Shown here piece by piece: positions 12,222 to 23,533 of a stretch of 64,000 nucleotides of DNA (positions within the stretch are counted from its first letter, which is position 1; every line of letters starts with the position of its first letter). Under the pieces are notes generated by a model. The model did no database searches, was not told the DNA's origin, and was given only the letters and a program-made list of their open reading frames with translations. Source of the stretch: Amaurobius ferox (taxonomy: Eukaryota > Arthropoda > Arachnida > Araneae > Amaurobiidae); contig OX578138.1 of NCBI GenBank assembly GCA_951213105.1, forward strand, positions 68,814,537-68,878,536, given 5' to 3'. Both the position numbers and the translations under genes were made by a program.

Positions 12222-13335
12222 ACTTTCCTTGTACATACTATAATGCATCAGGAAATTATTGTGACGGGCGAAAATTCGAATTCGAGTTTTCGATGTTTGT
12301 GTGTGTGTGTGTGGAGACGATATCTCCAACACACCCACACACTGGATACTGGAATCCTATTGTTTTTATACGCAATCGAATGTTCAGAACTCTCCAACAT
12401 TTTTGAGTAAAATAGTGAAGAAAATCATCAAAAAATCAAAACCTTTAATAAAATTGCATAAATAATTATTTCTTATGAAATTTTTATTAGAAAACGATTG
12501 GCATAAACTTTAGGACGCTTGCATGAACCGTTCTCAAGATACTGCTCACTTTTCAAATGAATGTATCAAAAAATCACATAAAAACTATTAACTATTGTGA
12601 AATATGTTCACATTTCATATGTAATATCATGCAATAAATTTGTTGACATCATTCTCGTGGATCTAGCTCATTCTAATAATGAAAAAAAAATTGCGTAATA
12701 CTTTTGTATTTGGACGCCAAAAGTCATTTATTTGCTATAAGAATAACTTATTCCTCTGTCCATAACGCATAGCAGGATTTTGGCGGAATGTCGCCAACTT
12801 GGTGACTTTTGTAATTGTTGCCTAGATAACAAAAATGTCGTTAAATTGATAAAAATGGCGCTGAATCAATGAAAATGACGCCTTGTAGATGAAAGTCCAA
12901 TATTTTGGAAAGAAAATAAATGTAGCCCCGTTTGCCTGTAACACTTAGTAATGCATTTGGCGAAGTTGGCGAATAATTTAACAAAATTCAGATTGGCAAA
13001 AATATTGACAAAATTTCAAAAATGAAGCTAAATTATTGAAAATGACTCCTAAATGATGAATTAATTATTAAAATATTTTAATATATGGTCTGTATCGCCT
13101 ATGGAGGATGTTATCAATATTGATAATTGTTTATGTAGAGTTGTGCGAAATATAAGTTAATTGAGTATTTTGAAAAATAGTTTTACATGTTGTCATCCGG
13201 AAAATCGCCAGATGTACAATTCAACAATAGAAACATAGTATCGTGGACCTTACAAATTATTTTTCAACTGAAAAAGTAGTAAATTCATTGCATTATGTAA
13301 CGAAAGTCATGTGCTGCTGACATCAGATGTTTATT
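12222..13335 (+). repeat. B-family repeat, copy B3
   Basis: It starts with CTTTCCTTGTACATACTATAATGCATCAGGAAATTATTGTGACGG and ends with AAGTCATGTGCTG..ACATCAGATG. It holds a (TG)n tract at 12299-12312 and GCCAAAT/GATAAAAATG words. It is parallel to B1 in unit 1 but several hundred bases shorter. A 112-codon frame at 12072-12410 crosses its left edge and is not a recognised protein. Confidence 0.6.
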
Positions 13336-13339
13336 GTTT

Positions 13340-14010
13340 ATCTCCACCGTATGGTGTAGTTTGTAATCTACTTATTTGAATATTAAAGTGCTTAGGTTCT
13401 TTTGGTCGAAAATGAGTCCCTGTGGTGTGGTATGGTCATGCTTTTAGAACCTTTGTTGCTATCCTTGTTGTTTGGGTAGTGCTGTTGCGTGGCCGAGAGT
13501 GATCCCGAGTTGGGATTCACGAGGTGATCTTAAGGATAGCTCCTCCGCCTCTAGCCTATCCAACTGCAGTACTGGGTATTCATCTTTGCTATCGCTTAGG
13601 CATATCATAATACTGAATGCCTTAAGACAGGGCGGTTTTATTTATAGACAACGCTCGACCACATACTGCAGATAATTTTCAACAATGCTTTTGAGGACTT
13701 AATACTCTTCCAAGGCCATCAGGCGTAAGGATATAGGGACGTAGTCTCAAGTCTATAAAAATATTGTTTCTGTATGCTGTCAGAGTTCGTTTACCTTCCT
13801 CGAGGTCTGATTTAGATACCGGGTAAATTACGACGTATCACGCGACCTTATCATGACATGGAGTTGTCTACAATCACCCAAGTAGTAGATTATGGGCCCG
13901 AATCCACCAGGCTCAAGTTAATATCTCTAATTGGCCCCAATGTGCAAATTAGAGAACTAACGACCCTTAAGACTCAATACAAAACGTTAGGTCTATCATT
14001 TATGTATTAT
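13340..14010 (+). repeat. C-family repeat, copy C2, uninterrupted
   Basis: This is the intact version of the segment broken in C1. It runs from GTAATCTACTTATTTGAATATTAAAG to GACCCTTAAGACTCAATAC. It contains the 67-codon frame at 13472-13675 and an 83-codon frame at 13858-14109, neither recognised. It gives the empty-site reference for A1 (GTCTATAAAAATATTG near 13755). Confidence 0.6.
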
Positions 14011-14030
14011 TACTTTTGTATGCTTAAATA

Positions 14031-14486
14031 TATAATCAATTGCTGTTTATGGTTATATTATACTAATTTAAAAATTTATGTATTTATGACGCATATCACA
14101 ATCTTCTAAATCGATTTCCAGCTTTAAAACTCGAAATATTTTTCTTTTCTGTTTGCAGTAATGTGTTCTGTTAGCTTGGACGCAATCCCAGTTGAGTTGA
14201 GTTTTATCCAAGAAATGTCTTGAGCTCATATTAAGTCTATTACACTAAATTTCTATCACAAAATTACGCGGAGCGATATAAATTAATTTTTGTAAATTGA
14301 TATTCAAATAATGGGTTTTGGAGAAGAGTCCTCCTTTACCGTAGCATAAAAACATCCATATTTCTGTCATTTTGCATTAATGATGTTAAACATCATTCTT
14401 CATCGTTTAGAATGAATCGAGTTCCACATTTTTCATTTAATATACATCTTCCAAATTTGCAAACTCATTTCAAATTGCCTCTTTTT
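14031..14486. other. AT-rich DNA without recognised features
   Basis: I see no gene, RNA or repeat boundary that I can support here. Confidence 0.4.
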
Positions 14487-15085
14487 TACTTTCCCTATAT
14501 AAGATAATGTATAGGGAAAGTATTAGAGACATGTAAAAAATGACAACACGAGTTTTCGACGGATCTACACAAATCGAACACTCTAGAAACCGAAAAAACG
14601 ATTTTAGTTTGATGTCTGTGTGTGTGCCTGTGTGTGCAATATATGTATCTACTCCATCTGAAAAAGTAATTATCCGAATTTCACAAAATTTGGTAGATAT
14701 GTCACTTGTGGGGGGCCCTGATTTTGCTACCTTTAAGAAAAAATAATCTACAATTTTTATGGAGAAATGGCCGGCAGAAATCGTATGTATCCACTTTAGC
14801 TGAAAACCAAATCTATCAAATTTGCAAAAATATTGTTGGAAAGTCACTTGTGGATTTCCCTGGTGCTAATTAGATTTCGGTACGATTCAGAAATAAAATA
14901 CCTGCCTTTCTCGCGAAATGACCCACAAAAATCGTCAAAATCTGAAATACAACACTGCATATGCTTAAATGTACCAATTAAATGCTTGTTTTACACAAAA
15001 TTTTTGAGGAAGAAAGAAGACACCCAACTCCATAGGTCTAGAGCAAAACGTCCTCGTGATATTTTCTCGATGCATTTACTGTGAA
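14487..15085 (+). repeat. B-related repeat (subfamily B', copy 1)
   Basis: It starts with a palindrome (TACTTTCCCTATAT / ATGTATAGGGAAAGTA, 14487-14522), then TTTTCGACGGATCTACACAA and GATGTCTGTGTGTGTG. It goes on to match the element at 36785-37620: ATGTATCTACTC, GGTACGATTC..AAA, CCTGCCTTT..CGAAATG and ATATGCT..A. A 125-codon minus frame (14470-14847) runs through it but resembles no protein. The right end is not defined here. Confidence 0.55.
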
Positions 15086-15287
15086 AATACCGAATTGGGA
15101 TTCAATCACCATCAACATATTTTTCTTAGACTACTTCAGTTAAAATAAAAATGTTACGTAATCTACTATTAAAAGCATGTCTATCAAGAAAAGTGGTACA
15201 CGTCACAATCTTTGCCACACATTCCTCTAATTTAGCGCAAGGAAACGAAAAATGTAATATTTCCAGTACATTACTTTTGCTACAAAT

Positions 15288-16850
15288 AACCATCATCATC
15301 GTCATGGTACTACAGCCCTTGTAGGACCTTGACCTCCTTTAAGATTTTTGGCCATTCCTTTCTATTGGCCGCTTTCCTCTTATAATTGCTAATACCAAGC
15401 AATTTCAAATCCTCCTCTACCTGCTCCTTCCATCTGACCCTAGGTCTTCCTCGGGATCTTGACCATCCTGGGTTTCCCGCAAAAAGCCTTTTAGTAACTC
15501 TCTTCTACTCCTTCCTCGTCATATGTCTGAGCCATTGAATTCCTTTTTTCCTTATAGTTGTAGCAATATATATATCTTTATATCTTTCATAAACCTCTTT
15601 ATTTGTTCTACTTCTCCAATGTCCATCTTCACATATTGCTCCGAAAATCTGCGCAGAATTTTTCTTTCCCATATTCCCAAAAGATCGGTATCTCTTTTAA
15701 TTAAAGTCCAAGTCTCCGATCCATATAAAACAATTGGTCTTATTATCACTTTATAGATGAGTAATTTGAGTTTAATATTTATATAGCTTGACCTCAATAG
15801 TTTTTGTAAGGAAAAATAACTTCTGTGTCCAGCAGGAATTATTGCTCTAATTTCAAGTTTAATCTCATTATTATCAGTAACAAGTGAACCCAAATATTTA
15901 CATTCCTTAACGCTTTCACAGTTTATTGCTCCACAGTCAAAAAGTTTAATACCTAGAAATCTTTAACTATTTCTAGTATTTACCATACAGTTAGTTTTTG
16001 AGTCATTTGCACTTAAACCAACTTCCCTCGAAAACAAAAGCAGATCAGAACAATACTCACTGAGTGCCCTTTGGTTTCTGCTCAGCAAAACCAGACCATC
16101 TGCAAATGCAAAAATTTGACAAGTTCTGTTAAAAATTGTCCCTCTGGGCTGAATATTGGTTTTTGGGATTACATATTCCAAACATAAGTTGAACAGAGCA
16201 GTTAACGTGGATCTCCCTTTCTCTAACCTTTTTTTAAATCGAATTTTTCTGACAATGTGTTTTGAATTCTTATTTTTGTTGAAGTATTGGAGAAAGTGAA
16301 TCGAATCAATCCTATTAACTTGGGGTGAATACTCAACTCCTTTAAAACCAAAAATAACTTAGATCTGTCAATACTATCATAAGCTTGTCTAAAATCGACA
16401 AAAAAATGGTGAATATCAATGTTAAATTCATAACATTTCTCTAGTATAGATATTAATGAGAAAATTTGGTCAACCGTAGATCGGTTTTTCCTGAAGCCAC
16501 ACTGGTAATCTCCCATCAGTTTTTCCATGTCTTCCTCCTACCTAATACTAATAAATTTTGCAAAGATTTTATACGTAACGTATAAAAGAGAAATTTCACG
16601 ATAATTATTACAATTCGCCACGTCCCCCTTTCTATGAATTGGGCAAATGATTGCCATTCGCCAGCTCTGTGGCATTACTTCTGTATCCCTTACTTCTTTA
16701 ATCATATAATAAATCTCTTCCATAAAAGCATTACCACAGTATTTAAATAGTTCTACGGTAAGATTGCTACAAATAACACCTAAATTAAAAATAATAAGGA
16801 TTGTGGGAATGCCATAGCATAAATTAGAGCTTTTCATTTAAGTATAACTT
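15288..16850 (-). pseudogene. Decayed RTE-type non-LTR retrotransposon (reverse transcriptase part)
   Basis: Read on the minus strand, four consecutive pieces reconstruct the order of an RTE-like reverse transcriptase. 16538-16837 has PIHRKGDVANCNNYR. 16223-16528 has QCGFRKNRSTVDQIF and FVDFRQAYDSIDR. 15963-16181 has the active-site region as FADG where the family has Y/FADD. 15552-15893 has LYGSETWTLIKRD and ERKILRRF. A last piece ends at a stop at 15310-15312 and carries RGRPRVRWKEQVEEDL. At least two frameshifts and several stops (one between KE and KRVTKR near 15520) show it is dead. The element ends in CATGACGATGATGATGG (minus strand), matching the short ATG-type tandem 3' tails of RTE elements. 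The endonuclease domain is missing, so it is 5'-truncated. Confidence 0.85.
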
Positions 16851-16929
16851 TCCATCACTGAAAATAGTTCTCTTTACTTTACCGTTTAATTAACAGGAGT
16901 ACATACTAGAAATCTGTGTATTTCTTTCT
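16851..16929. other. Junction between the LINE 5' edge and the inverted-repeat arm
   Basis: This short AT-rich junction was not resolved. The exact 5' truncation point of the LINE lies within or just before it. Confidence 0.3.
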
Positions 16930-17830
16930 TCAGTGCGAAGAAGTCTGAACTTGATCCCCCACCCCCACCCCCACCGATAAAACTGGGAAGCATATTTTTT
17001 CGGAGAGGGGGAGAACAAATATCTGATTTCTCCGTTAAAATACACTAACAGTCCTAGTCTCGAAAGGGCAGTTAAAATACATCCATTGCAGACCAAAATC
17101 TCTAATTTCAAAATGATCTCTACCCAAGGTAACTGTTTTAAATATGTAACGGCACATTTTATCTTTCATTCTTCGTGGGTTTTTTTTTCTTTGACGCTCA
17201 GTTTTTCATTCTTTTATCGAACGTGAGATACTATGCTGTTTGTTCCTTGTTCAAAGAGTAATGATATTCACCTGGTGGGTATAATATCGACCTAACTCGC
17301 AAGAGAATGAGTTTCGTCTTCTCCCATGGCACGCGGGACGGGAACAGATAAGTCTACGATTAGGCATCAATAATTTTCACAATAACATCGATTTCTCATG
17401 ACTTTGGACACTTGGATAATTTCACATATGGATGACTGCAGTAGCCCCTCTTTGTATAGAAATTAAAAATAATTAGTTGAATTTGTGCCTAATATTATAT
17501 TCCCTGTCGTATAATAAATACTATGTGTTGAACGGGTTGAATAACGATGTAACAAATGGATGAAGGGAGTTATGTAAGGAAGGTGGGTGAGGGTCACACC
17601 CTCCCCCTTCAAACGCCTCAGGCTCCAAAAGATCGTATTATAAATCTGCATATTTTGTAAATTTTAGACGCATATGGGGAATTCGTGTAAAACCTCTCTC
17701 CTAAGAGTAAATTTCGAAAGTAAATGCAAAATTTAGAAAAGTAGTAAGTAGTTAAGTATAAAACATTTGAAAAGTAGTAGTGGTAGTTTAGTTAAGCACT
17801 TCAACAAAATTTAAAATATTAAACTCAGCA
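16930..17830 (+). repeat. Large inverted repeat, left arm (family I)
   Basis: The reverse complement of this arm matches 19150-20025 along about 0.9 kb. Shared landmarks include the C-tract region, ACCAAAATCTCTAATTT, ATCGAACGTGAGATACTATG, CTCCCATGGCACGCGGGACG, AGGCATCAATAATTT and AGTAGTAAGTAGTTAAG. Divergence is visible but moderate. Parts of it also match dispersed family I fragments at 21960, 30290 and 36380. Confidence 0.8.
16956..16975 (-). other. Possible G-quadruplex tract
   Basis: The plus strand reads CCCCCACCCCCACCCCCACC, so the minus strand has three runs of five G and one of two, spaced by single T. This could form a quadruplex with a two-G last run. It lies near the outer edge of the inverted-repeat arm; the opposite arm has a G8 run at 20004-20011 instead. 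Confidence 0.5.
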
Positions 17831-19149
17831 AAAAGCTTTTACAAAATGTAAAAAAAATTTCAAAATACATTTTTCACCAAAATGTAAACATTGTTTCTTC
17901 CAGAGTTCAAACAAAGGGCATTCAGTTTTGCGAGATGCTCCCTTATCCGACGGTACCAGAATTTCTAAAGCAAAATCATGTAGTAAAACCATTGTATAAT
18001 TGTTAAATTTTCACACCACCACCAATGACAAAGCGTTAGGTGAAACATACCCAGATAAAGTTCTACGATTAAGTAACTTTTATTATTTTTTAATTATTAT
18101 TAAGTTTTATTATATAGTTCTAAATATTTGAAAGGAGATGCAGACATACTTTCCTGCCGACTTGTGCCAGACCCTTAAGTGTCGAAGTATTTTTCAAGCG
18201 AGACATGTCTCAAATTTTTGCCATGTTAGGTGATATTTCGTTAGGCATGGAACTGAAATGAAATGTGCAACTTCTGTTATTTAGACTCAGGTATAGGCCA
18301 GGATAAACATATCAAAGCTGCGAGTGGCCTTCAAGTAGTGAACATTCCGCTTCTGCCTTCACGACGAAATTTCACTTTTTTTTGTCTGAATTGTTTCGTT
18401 CCTACAAACGAAAATTTTATTATCTGAAAGCACCATAGAATCATTTTAAAAATTAATAGAAAATATGATTTACACAATCGCTAAATTTTACGAATGTTTG
18501 AAATTTTTCTGTGCATAATCATAAATTAAACTTTCAAGAAGTTGAGAAATAAATCTCCATTGATGGGGTATATTTATTATTTTGATTTTTATGTGCAAGT
18601 CAAAAAAAAACTTCCTGTGAATTGTGTTTTCCAGCATAAAACGTTTATGCATCGGTTCCACACAGAAACGCCAAACCTGGGTTCCACTGTAATAGCAAAA
18701 GTGCAACATATCATTAATCTATTTTTATTGTATTTTAGTTATGATCTCTTATTTTAAAATGTGCAGCATGAAATTTTTTCATTCGCAAATTTTGGTCAAT
18801 ACCATAAAACAGTTTATATTTAAAACATATAAATCGAACAGAATGTTTCATTCAATTTCCACGGTCAATGGAGACTTTCAGACAAACAGTCAAACAAGAG
18901 GTTGAACGATACTGTGCTTTGCAATTTGGACGTCGATGATATCAGCATGCCTCTGGGGTCATCAACAAATCCAATTATTTTCTATACAAAGAGTGGCTAC
19001 TGCAGTCATCCATATGTGAAGTTATCCAAGTGTCCATATTCACAGGAAATCTATAATATTGTGGAAATTATTGATGCCTAATCTTAGACTTAACTGTTCC
19101 CGTCCCGCGTGCATTGAAAAAAGACAAAGCGTTGTTATCTTGTTAAAGA
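17831..19149. other. Spacer of the large inverted repeat
   Basis: This is AT-rich and without a gene. It includes at 18966-19140 a third partial copy of the arm, in the orientation of the right arm (TTTCTATACAAAGAGTGGCT through TCCCGCGTGC), so the right side holds a partial direct repeat about 545 bp apart. Confidence 0.6.
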
Positions 19150-20025
19150 TTTTCACAAACATTAATTTTCTAAATTTTATTTCAAGTGCTTAATTAAAGT
19201 ACTACTATTATTCTTCAAATATTTTATACTTAACTACTTACTACTTTTCTAAATTTTTTATTTACTTTCGAAATTTTCCCTAAGGATAAGTATTTTACAC
19301 GAATTCCCTATATTCGCCTAAAATTTACAAAATATGAAGCATTTACAAAATATGCAAAATATCTCAGGAGCCTGAGACATTTGGGTGGGGGGGCTCACCC
19401 ACCTTCCTTAAAGAACTTCCGTCACCCATTTGTTACATCTTTATCTAACCAGCTTAACACAGTATTTATTATAAGACAAGGAATATACATCGTCCACAAA
19501 TGCAACTAAATATTTTCTATACAAAGAGTGGCTACTGTAGTCACCTATATGTAAAGTTATCCGAGTGTCCCTATTCATGGGAAATCGATATTATTGTGGA
19601 AATTATTGATGCCTAATCTTAGACTTAGCTGTTGACGTCCCGCGTGCCATGGGAAAAGACAACGCGCATTCTCTGGCGAGTTAGGTCGATATTGTAACCA
19701 CCAGGTGAATCTCATTACGCGCTGAACAAGGAACAACATAGTATATCACGTTCGATAAAATAATGAAAAAGTGGGCGTCAGAGAAAAGAAAACCACAGAG
19801 AATGAAAGAAAAAAGGGGCTGTTACATATTTAAAGCAGTTATCTTGGGTGGATATCATTTTAAACTTAGAGATTTCGGTCTGCAATGGATGTACTTTAAC
19901 TCCCCTTTTCGAGGATAGGAATGCTTGTGTATCATTACGGTGAAATTAGATATTTGCCCCTCCCCATCACAAAAAAATGCCTTCCTCTATTTTTACTTGA
20001 AGAGAGGGGGGGGTGTAATTCAGTT
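19150..20025 (-). repeat. Large inverted repeat, right arm (family I)
   Basis: This is the partner of 16930-17830. It carries AACTACTTACTACTTTTCTAAA, CCCGCGTGCCATGGGAAAAGAC, GGCGAGTTAGGTCGATATTG and CACGTTCGATAAAATAATG in mirror order. If the strands paired, a hairpin with a 1.3-kb loop would form. A pair of independent insertions of family I in opposite orientation explains it as well. Confidence 0.8.
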
Positions 20026-20889
20026 ATCATATTCAATATGGTCAGCTTGAACGTTTATACAATCGAAACTTATACGCATAACGCATTGATTACGTATCAT
20101 ATTCATATTATAAGCATGGTTTTGTACGCATATGACAGTTCAAAGTCGATCTAACATTCACATTAATAAGTGCTTGATATCACTGAGACAAATATCGATT
20201 AATCGAACGATCGAATATCGATTTATGGAACCATCTGGCGAATATCCAGGGTAAAATTTCATGTTTTAAAATTAAATTTAATAGAAATATGTTCTTTAAA
20301 AATATCGTTTTAATATATATTTAATATTATAATATCGTTTTAAATATATAATTTTTTTTTAACTTAGTACCCGATCAAACTCGATTCTGATTTTAAAGTC
20401 GAAATGAGTTTAATATTTTCAGACTTTGAACGAGAGCTGCTGAGATGATGTAAATTAACATCAAGTTTATAAAAATACGCGAAATATCGTAAAATTAAAA
20501 TACCTTAAACTATGAAAGATCTTCTACAAAACGGTTCAAACTCTTTTGATTCTCTATACACTGGTGTGCAAAACTGAAGTCCCGAAGTCATACATGGATA
20601 TGGAAACTCTCTACATTAAGCTTATAGAAAATGTTCTAATATATTTAATATGACAAAACCTCTTCTGTGCTCCCACAAAATCAAGAATTCAACTTGTTTT
20701 TTCTCATAAAATGATTTTCCGACTAATTTTTTTATATATGCACGTTGTTTACAATGCATGTGTGAAATGATTTCTGAAAATTAATGAATTGTTCCATTAA
20801 ACATATTTCGTTAACCGGAAAAGTTGTTTATTGAACTTGTAGATTAAAATTATATTGCTATTATAACATATATTCTATGACTTATGTAC
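20026..20889. other. AT-rich DNA without recognised genes
   Basis: No gene is seen. A cluster of ATCGAT/ATCGAA words at 20194-20224 forms small palindromes but is not a known site. Confidence 0.4.
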
Positions 20890-21830
20890 CAACATACAGG
20901 TTGAGATAAAGAAAACACATCATCCTGCTCAAGGAGTTGAATTAAATCATATCCTTTGCTAACTTCAAACTTAAAATTATTTACAGACACAAATGCTGTT
21001 GATTTAATAATAAAACACACGTATTGTTATTTATTCCTTTGGTTTTAATATGCATTATGTTTCTTTCCTCGCGTATATCTAATACAAATCTGGAATACAA
21101 ACAATATAAAGTTAACTGAAATGTGGCTCAACTCGTCTTTTACATACCATTTTTAAATAGCTTGTGAATTTTGTGTGTGTGTGTGTATGCAAATTTCGCA
21201 AGATCAGATCATCACAAGACCAAATGATCACAAATATAGCTTGTTACCCTTCATTTTAAAGGGCTTGAAAAAATATTTCGATTGGTGCAAAGTTTGATAA
21301 CGTATCTCCGAGCTCTGGAGGGGAAATGTCACGAACACAGAAACGCCACGAACACGAAAACGTCACGAACACAAAAATATCGCGGATAATTTTCTTTACA
21401 ATAATTCCCTATTACTTTTTGAATTTTCACTAGTAAGTTTCGTGATCACTGAGTGACAAATAATCTCTTTAATGTCTGATTATGTCACATTTCATCCTAT
21501 GCTACCATGCTAAGGAAATGTAAAATTTCGAATAAATTTCAAATTTGCTGCTCGAATTTGAAAACAATATGCCTTCTAGATTTTTCGTTAACAAAACCAA
21601 ATATAAACTGTTGGAAAAATCATTTAATATTTGTGGAAGCTCGGGTGCGCAAAAAATCGACCACAGACAGACAGACAGATAAACGGGCGGACATCACTCC
21701 AAAAATAGTCATAACGTGTTCAGTAAGTCCTAGAACATATATTGGCATCAAAATCTCGAAATCGAAAATTTTCATGAAAACGATTCTTTCTCAATACTAT
21801 GTACGACAAAAGTAAATATTGTATATTGAA
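20890..21830 (+). repeat. D-family repeat, copy D1
   Basis: This aligns with 24405-25245. Shared words are ATGGCTCAACTCG, GTTACCCTTCAT, GATTATGTCACATTT, AATCGACC..AGACAGACAGACAG, CATATATTGGCATCA and TTTCTCAATACTA. It ends soon after GTACGACAAAAGTAAA. A 102-codon frame (21507-21815) runs through the (CAGA)n tract and is not a known protein. Confidence 0.65.
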
Positions 21831-21959
21831 AAACACATATTAAAGCAAAACCATGTCTCTAACAAACCGTCATCTCTAGACTAAAAAATAATATCCAAGG
21901 GCAAAGACCTTCCCTTAAATATTTATCCATCTGCTCCCTTACTTCTCTTTGCTCGCAGT

Positions 21960-22180
21960 CCGGTATTTCATTACTCTTTCTTGTGTAAGGAACGTGTGTT
22001 GCTTTGCTATTTCCTACGCCTAACGAACGTGCGCTGCTCTGCTACTTCCTACGTCCAAAGCGAATCGCGATTCATCTGGTTGAGACAGTATCGACCTGTC
22101 ACGCCATGGATGGTGCTTTGCCTTTTCGGATAGCAGACGCTACAGGTAATGCCACAGTTGAGCATGAAGTATTCAAACCA
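21960..22180 (+). repeat. Family I fragment
   Basis: This contains CAGTATCGACCTGTCACGCC and the words around GCTACAGGTAATG. It is similar to 30330-30530 and 36400-36620, and more distantly to the inverted-repeat arms (ATATCGACCTAACTCGC). The whole is old and short. Confidence 0.45.
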
Positions 22181-23116
22181 TAAAGGCAAAATAAGGAGTT
22201 AAAACTTCAAATTCAGAAAACGCCAATATCGTCTGAGACAGTATTTCAGGTGGCGCTGGGGTAAAATAAGTAGTAGGCCTGTACTGTATGCATTTCTATG
22301 GTGAAAGGCCTGAAATATTTATTTAAACTGTCAATTTTGTAAAGGTTAATTACCAGTGCAATGCAAATTAGAACTGTAACAAAATAATATTCCTACATAT
22401 TCAAAACTATTTTACCTTCCAATTTATTTACATCTCCATATATTCTGTATATCTTGCAACTATGAAAAATATTGGTTAATTATACTCATAATTTGGGAAT
22501 CCTTAAGTTAAAAATAATCAAAAATACATATACTAAATACTACCCTTTTCTGTTGTGTCAACTAACAATATCAGATACTTTAATGACACTAGCAACACCT
22601 AGATATAATCTCAAAGCATTATGACATTTTCAAGAGTTTCATCCATAGGAGTTTTATCTCCTGCTTTCTAACTCCGTGATTCCAACGACAATATCAAATT
22701 CCCGGAGACAGTTTGAATCAGTGCATATATGTTTATATTTGGACTTCAAACATTGCTCTTTGGATCGAAGACTTTGCTGTGCAATGCTTTCTTTCATTAG
22801 ATTTCGTTTTGATTTATATTTTTTTATATATCATAACCTTTTTTTAAATTAGAATAGATATGTCTTTTTCCTTTAACGAAAACATGTTATTCAAAAAATA
22901 TATAAAGGTTGTTTTAAAAACACTAGTCAGGCAACTTTTGAACCGTTAGTGCTATACACATACATCCAATTGGAAGATAATTTTTAATCGTAAGAAGAAT
23001 TATATTCATACACTTAGACATATTATCGTAAAAAGGCAAGACTTTCTATATAGCCCCATAACGAAGAAAGTTCGATTACTGAAAAAAATTGCATAAAATC
23101 TGGAATCGATTAAAGA
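22181..23116. other. AT-rich DNA without recognised genes
   Basis: Nothing I can support as a gene or RNA. The flank supplies the target site AATGGCGATTCTATGT used by the SINE cluster. Confidence 0.4.
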
Positions 23117-23132
23117 AATGGCGATTCTATGT

Positions 23133-23519
23133 TGTTGTTGTCGAGACCCAGACCGTCCGACCTACCATAAAGGTGTAAGGTAACCGTTTGGACGGCCGGG
23201 ACGTGCCGCCCAATGTAGACCGGAACCCAGTGGGGAAGGCATCCACAGGGACCGTACCCTCCTTCCCCTACCACCAACCTCTCGGAAGGACATAGGGACC
23301 CACATGTTTAACGTGATCGTACTCCGCATGAACACGGCGGCAGTTGTGGCAGCGTGCAAATCCAGCGCGTAAACCACCGGGCTACCGCGCCCGAAAATGT
23401 GCCAACAGCACGCGGTGTTCCCAGGTGGTCACCCACCCAAGTACTAACCGCGCCCGATGCTGCTTGACTTCGGTGATCTAACGAGAACCGGTGTTTTCAG
23501 CACAGTACGGCCGTTGGCC
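23133..23519 (-). mobile_element. Chimeric 5S rRNA-tRNA SINE (387 bp)
   Basis: Reading on the minus strand from 23519: an entire 5S rRNA (23518-23401), an eight-base link, a tRNA-derived head beginning GGGCGCGGTAGCCCGG, the T1 SINE body, and a (CAA)n tail next to 23133. The target TGGCGATTCTATGT is present outside the tail (23119-23132) and directly outside the 5S end (23520-23533). This argues that the 5S and tRNA parts were retrotransposed as one RNA. The body matches T1 copies at 26382-26668 and 47294-47583, which start at the tRNA head and lack 5S. Dimeric 5S-tRNA SINEs are known from other animals; whether this arthropod family is described I cannot tell. Confidence 0.8.
23401..23518 (-). 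rRNA. 5S ribosomal RNA sequence (118 nt), SINE-borne
   Basis: The minus strand reads GCCAACGGCCGTACTGTGCT at the 5' end and ACCGCGTGCTGTTGGC at the 3' end, so the terminal stem GCCAAC/GTTGGC is perfect. The internal control region words AGATCACCGAAGTCAAGCAG, GGGCGCGGTTAGTACTTGG and GTGGGTGACC are all present in the arthropod-like form. Length and order fit an intact animal 5S. No terminator T run follows directly (minus strand continues ACATTTTCGGGCGCGG), so transcription would read into the tRNA head. It is more likely a mobile 5S pseudogene than a cluster member. Confidence 0.9.
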
Positions 23520-23533
23520 TGGCGATTCTATGT

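Larger units (their letters stand above)
6421..14030 (+). repeat. Composite repeat unit 2 (B-B-C), interrupted by E1
   Basis: This is the second tandem copy of the composite at 2121-6420. The order is the same: a B-type segment (6435-7570, resuming 11765-12205), a second B (12222-13335) and C2 (13340-14010). Removing the E1 insertion leaves about 3.4 kb. The break at 7571 is exact: unit 1 reads TTCAAGTATATAAGAAATTC at 3844, while unit 2 reads TTCAAGTATA, then E1, then TATAAGAAATAC. Confidence 0.75.
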
